The notes under the pieces: model-generated
Told to the model about the DNA's origin: nothing
Seen by the model: the letters and a program-made list of their open reading frames with translations, nothing else
Database searches by the model: none
In this document: piece after piece, positions 23,178 to 35,396 of the stretch
How positions within the stretch are numbered: position 1 is the first letter of the stretch
Layout: the number at the start of each line of letters is the position of its first letter
Made by a program: the position numbers and the translations under genes
Origin: Diphasiastrum complanatum
Taxonomy: Eukaryota > Streptophyta > Lycopodiopsida > Lycopodiales > Lycopodiaceae
Direction of reading: 5' to 3'
Assembly: GCA_029204225.1 (NCBI GenBank)
Contig: CM055111.1
Coordinates: 22,463,355 to 22,527,354 of the forward strand
DNA length: 64,000 nt

Positions 23178-25561
23178 TATGGACACGTTGGCTTCACACT
23201 ATCATGTTATGATGCTGAAGTCCGCTATGACCGCCACACCAATACATATTGAATTTGTTGATACATATTGTTGTGATCTTTATTTGCACCTTGTATCTTG
23301 CTCATTCTCAGAATGACAGTGTTTGCATCTTCATGACATGTGGTGATGACCCTGTCTAGAATTTCAGAATGACGTATTGGCAGGATGAATGCCTTATCTG
23401 AATTAATCTTGATTCCTAATGTCAAGACACAAAGCCATTGATCAAAATCTAAATAACCCATCTTTTCCATTGACAGTCTAACTTTTCCTTATTTTCTTCT
23501 AGTCGATGCGCTCTGGATTCTCTGACTTACAAGAGTTAGGTCGTTTTGCTGTCATATTATCAAAATTACCAAACTGATTAAATTGTGTTTCATATTCAAC
23601 TGTACTCAACCTCATAAATTTTCTTCTGTAACATGCCTCATAAGTTTTTATTTTGTAACATGCAACATGCACAGGAGGCATCAAGCTCACCCTGTTAAAG
23701 ACTGTTAAGCTGCATTGTATTTAGTATTCGAAACAGAACAGAAGTTTCGGAAAGTAGACCAACTTTGTCTCAAGAAGCTAAGAGGAGAAGTTTTTGGCTT
23801 TAAGGTACCTGCCACATGACCCACGGACGCTAGTCATTGAGGAGGGTGTATCATGGGATAGATTGAGGGCTCCTCCAGTGGACACACATGCACACAGCCT
23901 GCACATATCTGAACAATTGGATGAATTGAGGCCTGGAGATCCTGTGGAAGTCCAATGGAGACGGAATGAGGCATTTCCTTATGGTACGTTGCATTCTTTT
24001 TATGTGATACCTCTACACTGAGTACGGTAGTATCTTCTTTTTTTGATTTTCTTAGCTGCATCTGAATGGAACAATGTTATGGCACAAGTTTCTGAGGTTT
24101 TGGTACACAAGCCACAACAAGAACAAAAGGGAACAAATCAGTGTTATTGGAGAATATTGAACAAGGTAGTTAACTACCTTTCCACTATGAAATCAGGTCT
24201 TATTTAGTAGTACCCATGTGGTTGCATAAGGAACTGAATTGACACTCAAGGTGGTCAACATATTCGTCTTAGACTGCTACTGCTTGTGATCACATTCATG
24301 GCATCTTCTATTTTTCCAGATTGAACCTCAGGTTCTAAGATGCCTTTGAGAAAGCTTCAAGTAGGTGATAATTAATTTGACTGTTTGGCTTCTATGACGC
24401 TTCTTTAACTGTTATAAGCATGGAGCTAATTAAGAATTCATGTTTCCCTTCCTGTGCATTGATACTGGCATATCGTTTGAGTTGATTAATTGTTCTAGGA
24501 CATTTGTGTCGTCGGCTGGGAATATCGGTTTTACACTCTCTACATTTTTCATTCTGGTGAAAAGTATTTCAGACGGTGCTCAGAATTGATACTGACGGAG
24601 AGAATATTCATTGCAGGTTGGTGGTATGCAGTTGTTGGTCATAGTGACGGGTGTGACAGAAGTAATCACCTTTGTCGGTGCCATGTGGATGGTATGTTTT
24701 GTCACATCTTTGGTTTTGCATTCTGTAGCTCCTTTTTCTCATGTCATTATTTTTGTTATCCATTCAAGTTCCGATTTGTTTATCTTTATCATATAGCTGA
24801 GTTTGTGTTCTTACATCCTGTCTGAATGGGAAAACAATGTTCACCTTTATGCATGGCCAGTTTTCTTAATCAGGTTCTGGAATTTCCGTTTGTTTGAAGT
24901 AGCTCAATCTTTTCCATCTATCTTGTGGACCATAAATTTCCCCCCCAAACAGCCCTATGACTTTATACTATGCAAGTTAATAACTCGAAAGATTGATTAC
25001 TGAAGATATGAAAAAAGCTTTATAAGTCCCCTATTTATTAATTTTCTTATTTAGCTAACGTAGATAATGGTCAGAATATATCTGTCAACTTAAAAGACTT
25101 TTTGGCTGCCTGAGCAAGATATATTGACAGAGGATGGTATCACATCATGGAATTTCATTGCTATGTCTGGATATTGGAATCATATTTCTGCTCATTGTAT
25201 GTGTGGTCTCTTCTAGATTGGTAACTAGTAGCTTACTGAAGTATTGTGGATGTCAAGTTATGTCAAATTCGCTGAGCTAAGGTACAGTTTACTGTTCCAT
25301 CATACATTAGAGTTGAGTCTGCCAGTGTTGTGCCTTTAGTACTGAATTTCTTTTTCATGTAAATACATTGCAGACGTAACTTATCTGGACTTTAATCAAT
25401 ACACATATGGGTCAAGATGGAGAAGGGCAGTAATAAATCAGAAGAACCATCATGAAGTGGGGAATGATGCTGAAGGTTTCTATGGTGGTATCAGGAAGCT
25501 GGACAGAGAAGAAGATATTGTTGTCTGGCAACAATTGTGGCCAGTCGAAAAACTTGAATAG
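23178..25561 (+). CDS. 3' exons of an F-box protein (At2g26850/At2g32560-like)
   Basis: Exons that fit together. (a) 23178-about 23249, after a CAG acceptor: YGHVGFTLSCYDAEVRYD. (b) about 23805-23983: RYLPHDPRTLVIEEGVSWDR, DELRPGDPVEVQWRR, ending FPYG at a GTACGT donor. (c) 24617-24691: WWYAVVGHSDGCDRSNHLCR, flanked by TTGCAG and GTATGT. (d) 25374-25561: YLDFNQYTYGSRWRR, GFYGGIRKL, WPVEKLE and stop. The phases of b, c and d join exactly. This order of motifs is the conserved C-terminal region of a plant F-box family known from Arabidopsis At2g26850 and At2g32560, presumed substrate receptors of SCF ubiquitin ligases. The F-box itself is not in the window. Exon a meets an in-frame TGA at 23250-23252 and lacks a GT donor where one is expected, so the gene may be damaged or spliced differently there. 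The family is recalled from knowledge, not searched. Confidence 0.7.
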
Positions 25562-26640
25562 TCTCACCAATAGCCCTGCACAGCTTTAGGCCTACACGAA
25601 ATTCCAATTGTCTGATACACATTCTTGACACTAATTGTACTCTCTTAACTCAAATTCTGAAGGAATAGATGGAATTACTTACCATTGCTTGCCCTCAGTT
25701 GGGCTCTCAATCTAACCAAGTAGGAAAAGAAATCCATCGTCTATTTGCTTATTGAATGATGTATGAATACTTGGGAATGAGTATTTTTTTCCAACCAATA
25801 AGGTGCGCCATTTCTAACTCATGTGTATGGTATAATGCAGGTCAGGATAAATGTGTATATATTCAATATCAGTCAAGAGACCACTATGAAATGTTTGGAT
25901 ATTTTTATCAACTCAATTAAAAGATGTTGCAGGCCTGAATATGCTTGTTTGGTGAATGAATGCATTTTTCTTACATAATTTCCAGATCTATAGTTTGCTT
26001 TGTACAGAGGCACCAAACATCAGACAGCTGAGCAATCTATGAAAAATAAAAGGGCTGTGTCCATTGTCCTGCAGGAAATATGTACTGCATAGGTTTTTCA
26101 GAACATATTATGCCTGTTTGCATAGAATGTATAAAACTTGATGGAAATTCTAATTATGTTCCAAATGTTTCTTATTGACCAAGTTTATTTCTTGGTGTGC
26201 TTTTCATAAAAGAAATCGTGGGGAACACAATTTAGAAAAGTGTATTGGTACAACCAAATAGTTGATTGAAAAAAATTAGAAGAATCCAATATTATACTAA
26301 TTTAGGGTTTAGGAGATAGAATGGACAAATAAAAAGTTTTCATGGGCGCAAATCACATACTTTACATGAAGTATATAGTAAGACACCCCATAATTTGACT
26401 ATTATACAATGCACATGCTAATTGATAGCTATTTCTATAGTTTCATTGAAACTCTGAGTGCATCAATGACGATTACCCTAAATCAAATCAATATATTAAA
26501 ACTATTAACATTTCATGATATTTTAATTTTTAAGATTGAAATGAAGATAATCTTTTTAGTTCCAAGAGTGCATGACACATGTAAGCTTAAAGGTTGACCA
26601 CCAAGATACAAGCTACAACACTTCTTGCAAGAATTTACAA
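25562..26640 (+). other. 3' UTR and flank of the F-box gene; no other gene seen
   Basis: AT-rich with no long frame. An AATAAA lies near 26044, about 480 nt after the stop, and could serve in polyadenylation, but plant signals are loose. Confidence 0.35.
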
Positions 26641-27480
26641 AGTAGGCCTAGAAACACCTAGTATGTCCAACAACTTAGTGTTCAGTTGCATCATTCTCAT
26701 CTTCTAATGACATTCCTTTCAAATATGATGTCTTATTGGGCATGGAGCTAACAACCTCAAATGATGAGTTAGATGGTGACATTTTGACAAGGCCTCTTGG
26801 CCTTTGCCTCTCCTTCGGACTTTGCCTCCACCTCCACCTCCACTTGGTGGTTTATAGTGACCTATGTGTGTGTTCAAAGTTGGTACCACATCTCCTTATG
26901 AAATACACATGGCGTTGCTCCACCTTGAACTCTATAGTGAAATCGATTGGGGTAGAATTGGTGGGTTTCAATGCATATAGGTAGATTTGGTTTATTTTTT
27001 GAATTTTTTGGAGTTACGAAAGGAGAAGATCCATGTTCTATTCTATGTTCAACAAGAGACATTCTGACAAATGAAATGCAATCAATAAGAGACAAAAAAT
27101 GGGACAAAGGGCCTTCTTTGAAAGCACCAAAAGCTCCTTATGATAGGACCAAAGCCAAAATAAGATCTTTGGTCCTAGTACTTTCATCTACTTGACTTTT
27201 GATTTTTTTTAATCACAAGCTACAAAGTGGCTATTTTGATGAAGCATGGCCCATGCTTTTGATTTTTTTATTATTGCTCACAAGTTGGGCTCATATTTAC
27301 AAAATACTAAGCACGGACATATGTCCTACTGGTCAATATTTATATGTCCATAAAGTTAGAAAAGTAGTAATTAACTGTTTCTTTTACGCTTCCTTTCTCT
27401 CTCTAAAATACTAGAAAGTTGGGCGAATCTTCTTCAAGTCCTTAGCTACTACTTATGTATGCTTTTCTTTTGGCTTTGTA
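26641..27480. other. Unrecognised sequence
   Basis: A minus-strand open stretch of 77 codons (26874-27107) and a plus-strand one of 82 (26736-26984) overlap; neither resembles a family I know. A GGTGGAGGTGGAGG-type run lies near 26825. It may be an old transposon. Confidence 0.3.
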
Positions 27481-27620
27481 ACTAATGAATATATAGTGTA
27501 TGTGGGAGAGCTTTGTACGGAGCAATGTTTCTCCTTGTCTAGAAAGCACTCGGTGGTGTATGTGTGATTGAATCGATCGTTTATAAACTGTCAACCTAGT
27601 ATTAGAGCGGGGTGATTGCA
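27481..27620 (+). repeat. Possible LTR end and primer site
   Basis: The stretch ends CTGTCAACC, then TAGTATTAGAGCGG (27597 on), which looks like a decayed TGGTATCAGAGC primer site on the plus strand. A copia integrase trace on the same strand follows at 28030. Weak evidence. Confidence 0.35.
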
Positions 27621-28029
27621 ATCAAAAGACAGGGATGAGCATCAGATCTAAGAGAAATCTAAGGAGAATCGGTGATAGTGTGACAAAGCTTTGAAAGGAA
27701 AGCTAGAAAGCAACAAAACCTTCGTTTGAAAGCTGTGGTGCAACAAAATGGACAATTGAAGATTCAAGAGAATGATCTTAGGCAAGACAGAGCCTTGTAT
27801 TTTATCAAAGAGTGTTAATTATGCTTAGGAATTGAGCAAAGTGAGCTCAGAAGTCTTAGATTTCAAGAAACTTGGAAATCGGATGGTGTGCGTTCGTTAT
27901 TGCGCGAATTGATTAGCTGTCTATTGCATCATATAATCAGTACAAGGGTGGCCTCAAATCATTGAGTTATGCAAGGAGAATCTTAGGAAGAGATTATCTT
28001 TTGAGGATGAATCCTGAGATTATCTTTTG

Positions 28030-28175
28030 AGGATGAATTTTGTTAAGAGGCCTAATGTTACAGTCTTGAAGATCTTTGGATGTGCATGTTATGCCAATGT
28101 TGGATGATAGGATTCAGGAAGATCCCACATCTAAGAAGGTGATATTTGTTGGCTATACTGATGTAACTAAAGGTT
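28030..28175 (+). pseudogene. Copia integrase C-terminal fragment
   Basis: Plus-strand residues RPNVTVLKIFGCACYAN, followed after a stop by DPTSKKVIFVGYTDVTKG. This is the conserved block after the copia integrase core (FGC...FLGY...KGY). It is cut at about 28176 by an LTR fragment in the other orientation. Confidence 0.7.
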
Positions 28176-28440
28176 AGGTCCTTGACCTATTTGGATGACA
28201 TGCTTGTCCAAGCTTATCAACATTTAGAAAGTTCTAGATCTATTCTACCAATAGACTAGATTCAATGCATCTAATTATTCAAATTTGAATTGGTCCACTC
28301 CACTCGACTTACCTACTTTGCCCACACTTTCCAAAAGTGATAATTCAAATAAACTTAGACTAAAACAACTTCACAAAGTTTAAATTGCCATTTGAACAAA
28401 ACATTTATAAATCTCAACTAGTTGACACATATTTTTCACA
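28176..28440 (-). repeat. Partial 3' LTR of copia copy A
   Basis: The right part matches the LTR at 29103-29742 and the young LTR at 2663-3316 in order of words (CCAAAAGTG, AACTAGTTGA), ending TTTTTCACA at 28440. The left part is truncated. A purine tract, minus strand GAAGAGGGAG, follows at 28441-28450. Confidence 0.75.
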
Positions 28441-29102
28441 CTCCCTCTTCAACTAGTTTTAGCATAGAATTTGAAAGTACACCAAGTGAAATTTTATCCT
28501 TTGTAAACAAGTCCTTTCCAAGTGCTTTGATGAAGATATCAGCCACACATTCCTTTGAAGAGACATGTTGAAGCTCCACCTCCTTTGCCATGACTTGTTC
28601 CCTCACAAAATGATCTGCCACCTCAATATGCTTGCTCCTTGCATGAAAGATAGGATTGCTTGCCAATCTTTGGGTTGATATGTTGCCACAAAAGATGATT
28701 GAATTCTCTGAAAAATCCAGCAAGTGAAGATCTCTTACCATCCTCTTGATCCATAACATCTCCTTTGTGCATGATGTAAGTGCTTTGTACGACAATGAGA
28801 TTGTAGCTTGTTTCTTTGACATCCAAGAGATAGCTCCATCACCTATGAAAATAGCATGTGCACTAATGGATTTCCTATCCATTTGATCTCCACCAAAGTT
28901 TGAATATGAAAATCCAAACAAGCTAGGTGATGATCGCTCATAAAGAATGCCATAATCTCTAGATCCTGAGATGTACCTCAATACTCTCTTGCCTAGCTTC
29001 CAATGCTCCACACTAGGATTTTGCATAAATTGGCTTAGTCTACCAACACAATAACTAAGATTAGGTCTTGTAATGATTAGATATATGACTGAACCAACTA
29101 GC
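28436..29102 (-). pseudogene. Copia RNase H, C-terminal part of copy A
   Basis: Continuous minus-strand frame: TRPNLSYCVGRLSQFMQ (29030-29100), then EHWKLGKRVLRYISG, MDRKSISAHAIF, SWMSKKQATISLS, RSKHIEVADHFVREQV, and the terminus LKLVEEGV with its stop just inside the LTR, as in the young element. The RNase H residues look partly altered. It is cut at 29102 by insertion of another copia LTR. Together with 29743-30861 it represents the RT/RNase H-bearing relatives of the young element. Confidence 0.85.
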
Positions 29103-29742
29103 TGTGAAGAATTTCAAATCATTAAGATCCAAAATAACTCTAAGAACTTTGATTACTTAAGTTAGCACATCTAGTACCATTGATAATGTAGAAAATGCAT
29201 AGAAGCTTCAAACTCTAATAGAACTTGACAAAATCAAATATGAATGTTAAAGTACTGTTGTTGTCCATACAAAACCAATAAGCTACTATATTTCACACAT
29301 GTGAATGCAACAAATATCAAACCAATTGATTCTACACACAAAAAGTTAAGATATCAACACCAATGTGCACCAATGAGTATGGAACTCCAAAGAGATCTCA
29401 TGTATAAGCATGACTAAGAAAAGAAGGAGAGAAGATGTGTTTTCCCATGCTTGCACACTATTTGTAATAGGTCCATGACCTATTTTGAACTTTGGTTTCC
29501 CTCCATAAAACTTCTAGATCAAAAACCTTATCGACAATATGACTAGATTCAGTGTATCTAACATTCAAATTTGAATGTGTCCAAACTCGACCTACTACAT
29601 TCCCCACACTTTTCAAAAGTGGTAAATCAAAAAACTTTTAGACTAAAATAACTTTGAAATATTTATCTCTAAGTCTGAAATACAAATTGGCCTCAATTGC
29701 CAAATAAAAAATATATGAACAAACTAGTTGATATTTCTCACA
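29103..29742 (-). repeat. 3' LTR of copia copy B
   Basis: Element ends TG...CA: the plus strand starts TGTGAAGAATTTC and ends ATATTTCTCACA at 29742, followed by a purine tract (minus AAAGAGAGAG). It is clearly related to the 654-bp LTR at 2663 but diverged. It has TTCACACATGTGAA at 29292-29305. Confidence 0.85.
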
Positions 29743-30861
29743 CTCTCTCTTTAGCTAGTTTTAGCAAAGATTTTTAAAATACACCAATTGATGTTCTATG
29801 CTTTGTAAACAAGTCTTTTCCCAATGATATGGTGAAGACATCAGTTACACATTCCTTTGAAGAAACATGTTGAAGCTCCACCTCCTTTGCCATGACTTGC
29901 TCCCTCACAAAATGATATGCCACCTCAATATCCTTGCTCCTTGCATGAAAGATAGGATTCCTTGCCGATATTTGGGCTGAAAGGTTGTCACAATAGATGA
30001 TTGGACTCTTTGAAAAATCCATCAAGTGAAGATCTCTCACCATCCTTTTGATCCATAAAGAATTCCATAATCTCTAGACTGAGATGTACCTCAAGACTCT
30101 CTTTCCTAGCTTCCAATGCTCAATACTAGGATCTTTCATATATTGGCTGAATCTATTAACACAATAGCTTAGATTAGGTCTTGTGATGGCTAGATAAATG
30201 AGTGAACCAACTAGCTTCCTATAGAGAGTAATGTCCTTGAAGGATCTTTCATTACCTCTTCTGGTGAGCTTTACATTTGACTCCATAGGTGTATCACAAG
30301 GTTTTGCATCTACCATATGAAATCATTTTAGAATAGAGTTAGCATAATTCTCTTGAAAAGTGAAAGTACTGAGAAGATCTAAACACTTCTATTTCCAAGA
30401 TATAATGCAAATGTCCAAGATTATGCACCTCAAACTCCTTCTTGAGTGCAATCTTGATTTCATCTATATCTTGATTGTTGCCTCCACTCAATATGATATC
30501 ATCCACATAGATTAGTAGATTGGTAACATCATTTTCGGCAAAGCTATAATAAAGTGAATGATCATACTCACTCATAACAAAGTTTTGAGAAAGTAGAAAT
30601 GTATTAACCTTAGCATACCAACTTCTTGAGCTTGCTTAAGACCATACAAACTCTTCTATAGAAAACAAACATGATTTGGCTTCCCATGTGAGATGTAGCC
30701 CTCAAGTTGCTCCATGTATACTTCCTCCTCAAGATCACCATTCAAGAATGCATTAGTGATCCAATTGCCATAGATCCCAACCAAATAGAGAAGCAAGAGA
30801 GATGATGACCCGAATGCTTACCATCTTTGCCACAGATGCAAAGGTTTCATCATAGTCAATA
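29743..30861 (-). pseudogene. Copia RT-RNase H of copy B
   Basis: Minus strand, in order: FGWDLWQLDH with IDYDETFASVAKM (30753-30861), a broken RT palm, NLLIYVDDIILSGG with intact YVDD (30339-30575), then CDTPMESNVKLTRRGNE and LVGSLIYLAITRPNLSYCV (30074-30316), then RNase H end (29774-30043). A deletion near 30044-30075 joins RDYG directly to LWIKRMVRD and removes the middle of RNase H. The RT start is cut at 30861 by a gypsy LTR. Confidence 0.85.
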
Positions 30862-32024
30862 TGTGGTAGCCTAGTCGTTATAGATTTCCACAAAATCAGT
30901 GAACTAAGTAGTTTAAAAGATTTGATCGTTTCCCAAGAGAGAGAATAATCTCTTCCTTTTATGATAAGTGTATGTAAGAAGGTGAATGAAACGTAATATG
31001 TAATACTCACAATGAACTACAGCGACATATCTGGTTATCCAAAGATATTGAGTGCCATTGGCATCCAGTAACACCAATGATGAAACGATTTGGTCAAGGT
31101 TTGTGATTTAAAAAGATAATTTATCTTCCAGGCTCTTAGGATAACAATAAACAACCAGATCAGACAGCAACTAGCAAATAGATTCATCAAACAAAATCAG
31201 ATTGGCTAATGATTCCTCTTAATCGAACACAAGGAATTAGTTCTTATCACAGGAAGCAAACAGAATAGAGCATCAGTCAAGTTCGTTATCTGAAGACATA
31301 GCTCATTCAAAATTGAAAGAAGTTCTGCTTATAGTTATGCTTAACAGCTTTGGCTAATTCCCTGCACACATCAGTTAGAATTGTTGCTCTCTAGTGACGC
31401 CTGAAAATCTGAGTGAGTAATTGAAATTTAGTAAAAGATGAAAGGTGTGTGGCGCAGACAGACAAGTATCACAATCAGTTACAGTTCATCTCAAAGTGTA
31501 TTCGATCGATTGATAAGAAGTAATGCTATAAGAGATGTTAGAGGAAAGGAATGCTCAAGCTTATAGAAACTGGCTCTCTTCTCTCTATTGATACTCAAAT
31601 CTGTGCGTATGTACAATGGCATGGAGTGCCGCCCTTATATAGGAACAAACATCGGCCTGAGCTTCGCTCTCCAATCGCTGGGGTACCGATTGGGAACGAC
31701 TACATAACTCTTCGGAGTGTTGGTCTATAACGTTGCGCACTCTCAATTACAATGTATTTACAGGATGCAAATAGGCCTTTACATGAATTTAGGCTCTATA
31801 GCATATTTACATGTACAAAAATTCAAAATTTTACATCATATATACAATTTCATAGGATAATGTGGAATCATAGGCCTCCACATATCCCCCTTCCTCAACT
31901 GTGTAGCGGCTCGCAAACATTGTCTTCGTTTCTTCTTTGTCTTTTTCGGCTGACTGATTTCTTGAAGAAAATAGCTTTCGCTCTTGGATCTATCTTTCTC
32001 TTTAATAAAAACTTGATTGTAACA
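30862..32024 (-). repeat. Gypsy 3' LTR
   Basis: Starts TGTGGTAGCCTAGTCG in the middle of copia RT. About 150 bp is repeated at 48654-48813 with roughly 5% difference by eye. The 48654 copy is preceded by a tRNA-Asp-type primer site, which proves this is an LTR end. The right edge near 32024 (ACA) is an estimate from the end of coding sequence. Confidence 0.7.
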
Positions 32025-32035
32025 TGAGAACCCAT

Positions 32036-34385
32036 CTAAAAAACTATAACGTTTACCTGGTCAAGAATGGTATTTGTATAAGGAAGAGGATGATAATCCT
32101 TTGTCGTAGCAGCATTTAGTTTCCTAAAGTCTTGGCAGAATCTAATCTTACCTGTTTTCTTCTTAGGTACTATGACTATTGGTGATACCCATTCACTACT
32201 TAGAACAAGGTATATGATACTCGCTCTAAGGCATCTATCTAATTCGTCTTTTACTAACAAAGAATACTTTGGATTCAACTTCTATTGTCTCTACCGGTAT
32301 TGCTCCTTGAATGAGATCTATTCTATGTTCTCCCCATTTAACTGGTATTCCTGTTAAATCGTCCATCGACCAAGCAAATACATTTTGATATTTCTGAAGA
32401 AGTATGTACTCTTCATGTTCTTGGTCTGATTGGTGTTTATATAAATTCAAAATTTTACCTTTACTAATTTCTATTTCTATAAAATCGTTCTTATCAACCA
32501 TTCCCTCATTCAAGCTTGCTCTGGTTCCACCCAGAACTTCCCTCGACTCGGATATTGTTGGAAGTTCCATTTTCTCTTCCTCATCAATCTCATAGCATTC
32601 TATGAAATTGATCCAGGATTCAGTAAGTCCTCCAATCTCCTCACCCCATCTCATAAGGTGACCCCCTATTGGACTGGCTGTGAGAATGCCTGAAAAAAAT
32701 ATTTGTTTGGTTGACCAATTTATAATAGCTTTTGCCTGATATAACCATGGTCTTCCAAATAATATTGAGTAGGGTGGTGTATCTAGTGGATTTATGATAG
32801 AAATTCATGACAAACGTCTTTGTCTCTATAATTATGCTAACACCCTTCAGCTCTCCTACTGGAATGCATTTAGATGCATCTGCCAAATGGATGGCTGGAT
32901 CTGGTTTTCTAATCCTAACTCCTTAACCATTGTCTCGGTCATTGAGTTAATACTAGATCCTGAGTCTACTAATATTCTATCAATAGTATGGCCACCTATG
33001 ATGGCACTAATTTCTAGGACTCCACAATCTCCTCTATCTACATATTCTACTCTATTGCTATATGCAAGTATGGAAAATGTGACAAACCTCTCCCCTTTCT
33101 TAGTCCTTATGGACTGAACTCTTTCATCCTCTGAAGTATAACTCGAGGAAGATGTAGGTGTCTCACCTTCATATTTGTCCTTCTCCCAGGATACAATTAT
33201 TCTTTTATGACTTTTTCCTGCTGATGTCTCCATCTGATATCTGAAGGTAATTTCCTTCTTTCTCCAGTGAGTTAATACATCGGCTTGGTAGAGCCATGGT
33301 CGTCCTAATAATGCTTTATATGATGACTCTCTTGTAGTCTTTAATATAATAAAGTCCATTAGAAACTTATGGTCTCCAATAGACTATAACTTGGGACAAT
33401 TCCCCTATTGGTGACCTAGTTGCATCAGCTAATCTCAAATGTCTTAATGTGGGTGCTATTCTATGGTGAATGCCTAACTCATATGGTGTTTCTTCAGTCA
33501 TTATGTTTACACTAGATCCAGAATCTGTAGGCACACTATCTAAAATGCATCCATTGATTACTACCTGAATTTCGGGTTGACCTTCGTCACCATGATTTAC
33601 CAGTCCTACATCGACTAGCGACAACTTAGTTTTTTTTTTTTTTTCTTTTTTTTGCAAAAATTGCTTAATCTCTTTCTTATAATACTGATTATCATCTAAT
33701 AATTGTTTAAAAGTTATATTGGACATTCTAGAGGCAAAATCTTCCACTTTGTCATATGAGCGATGTCTAAGTGACGATGGGACTCTAGGTATCTCATTAC
33801 TTATAACTGGATCTGAGAACGTTACTTTTTAACTTTCTTTGTTTCTTCGTCTAAAAGCTTTTTAGCTTCTGAACTAAGATCAATCTCGTAGTATTTTTCA
33901 GCAGACCTATCAAAGTCTAAATCTTTACTATTAGAAATTTCTACTGGCTGTTTTGTGACTTTTGCTTTATCTGTCGCATTTTTTGTAGATTTTGTTTTCT
34001 TGATTTTCTTCTTATCTCTAAGTGTTGAAGCATCTTTACTAGCAATGACATCTTCTAAAGAGGTCATTAATCCCTGTCAACAATAACAATCCATCTTCTT
34101 GGGCAACCCGCCCAAGCACCATTCGTTTTGCATAGGAACTGGATATTGGGCTCCTAACTTTCCTATTAAATTTTTAACTCTACGAGTATACTTTCTAAGT
34201 GATTCCTTCAACTTTTTCTCAACAGAATTAAGCCGTGCTAACAATCTAGTGGAGTATCCTATCTCCCTAAACTGCTTAAGGAATGTTGCTTTTAAAGCGT
34301 TCCAAGTATTAAATGTTTCTGGTACTAACTGATTGTACCAAATCCTAGCCTGCTTTCGTAGAAGACCTGACAATATTCTAACTTT
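32036..34385 (-). pseudogene. Ty3/gypsy gag (3' part), two proteases and RT start
   Basis: Minus strand, 5' to 3': gag end LLRKQARIWYNQLVPETFN (34077-34373); a Lys-rich linker (33822-34067); protease 1 with DSGSSVNIMTEE (33367-33747), followed by LLGRPWLYQAD; a linker; protease 2 with ILVDSGSSINSMTE (32856-33359), followed by another FGRPWLYQA near 32740-32770; a connector (32235-32654); and RT PIVIVPKKKTGKIRFCQDFR with KLNAAT and HPLPYTN (32036-32278). The rest of RT, RNase H and integrase is deleted up to the LTR. The gag continues at 48100-48630, on the other side of the CACTA element. Most frames are open for long stretches, so decay is moderate. Confidence 0.8.
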
Positions 34386-34552
34386 GACCTGACAATGTTA
34401 CTAGAATATTAGATTTACATTAAGCATAAGTAGAATATACATGGATGAGATGTTGGCATGTCTTTAACAAATTTTATTATATTTGCTCAAAACATACGGT
34501 CTCATAATGATTACTTATGATGTGGTATAGAGTAGCTGGCTACAATGTGTAT

Positions 34553-34894
34553 ATGTCATCGACGATGTCATCATCATTAGATAGCGATTCATCTCATGAT
34601 CGCAACAGCAGGTATATATTGTTATTGATATTGACATCAATTGCACTTTATTTGTTATTTGAATATGAGTGTATAATTTTTCTTGCAAATTTATTCTTAC
34701 AATGACATTTGACTTGAATTATAGATTCTAGGAAAATTATTGTACCTCCATGTGATTTAGAGAAAGAACAAATTATTGAACTCTATTACATAAAAAAGTA
34801 CCAATCAAGACTAAAGTACAATGAACAACTATTGACTGGTTCATCTTCAAGCTCTTCCATCAGTCGACGTAAACCGCCTATTGATCCATCACAT
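34553..34894 (+). CDS. First exons of a CACTA protein, function unknown
   Basis: Exon 34553-34611 encodes a Ser/Asp-rich start ending HDRNSR, with a GTATAT donor. The exon from 34732 (after TTCTAG) continues in phase with KIIVPPCDLEKEQIIELYY, then a Ser run and SRRKPPIDPSH, ending at GTATGT (34895). The join keeps the frame open. The sequence is hydrophilic and has no domain that I recognise. It precedes the Transpos_assoc exon and may be the N-terminus of the transposase or a separate TNPA-like protein. Confidence 0.45.
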
Positions 34895-35101
34895 GTATGT
34901 ATATTGATTTATGTCATAATTTTTTTATTTGTAATAGTGATGTAATCCGATTTGCTCCTTGGATATAGTATATTGCTCTTTGGAAAGCCAAGACACCACT
35001 CCATCACAAATGAAGGTTGAAAATGCACTAAATGTACAAAGACTATTTTGTCAATTTTGTTACAATTCGTCACATGTTAGAATTTGTCAATTTTCACTTG
35101 A

Positions 35102-35320
35102 ATGACACTGAAAGAATTTGTGCAATTTGCAATTGGATTATTGGACCAGTTTCAACCAGAATATGATGAGAGGATACCATGTACATGCACACAATGCAAA
35201 GGCCTTAGGACTCGAACAAGGAGGATTGTCAACGATCATATTTGGGCCAATGGAGTGCACACAGAGAATCCAAGGGTACGAGAGGTAAACTCTTTAAAGT
35301 GTTCTTCGAAAATGCTTTAA
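35102..35320 (+). CDS. Transposase-associated domain exon
   Basis: An open stretch with a CTCTQCKGLRTRTRR core and IVNDHIWANGVH. This is the usual pattern of the plant CACTA transposase-associated domain (Cys cluster, then V..HL...G). It probably binds zinc or DNA. The true exon limits are not certain; the reading frame ends at 35318. Confidence 0.6.
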   Translation: MTLKEFVQFAIGLLDQFQPEYDERIPCTCTQCKGLRTRTRRIVNDHIWANGVHTENPRVREVNSLKCSSKML

Positions 35321-35396
35321 TCTTTGGCCCTTATGACACTTCAAGTATAGTTTGGCCAATAAATATTGAGCAATAGGATGAGTGCCATGATACTTT

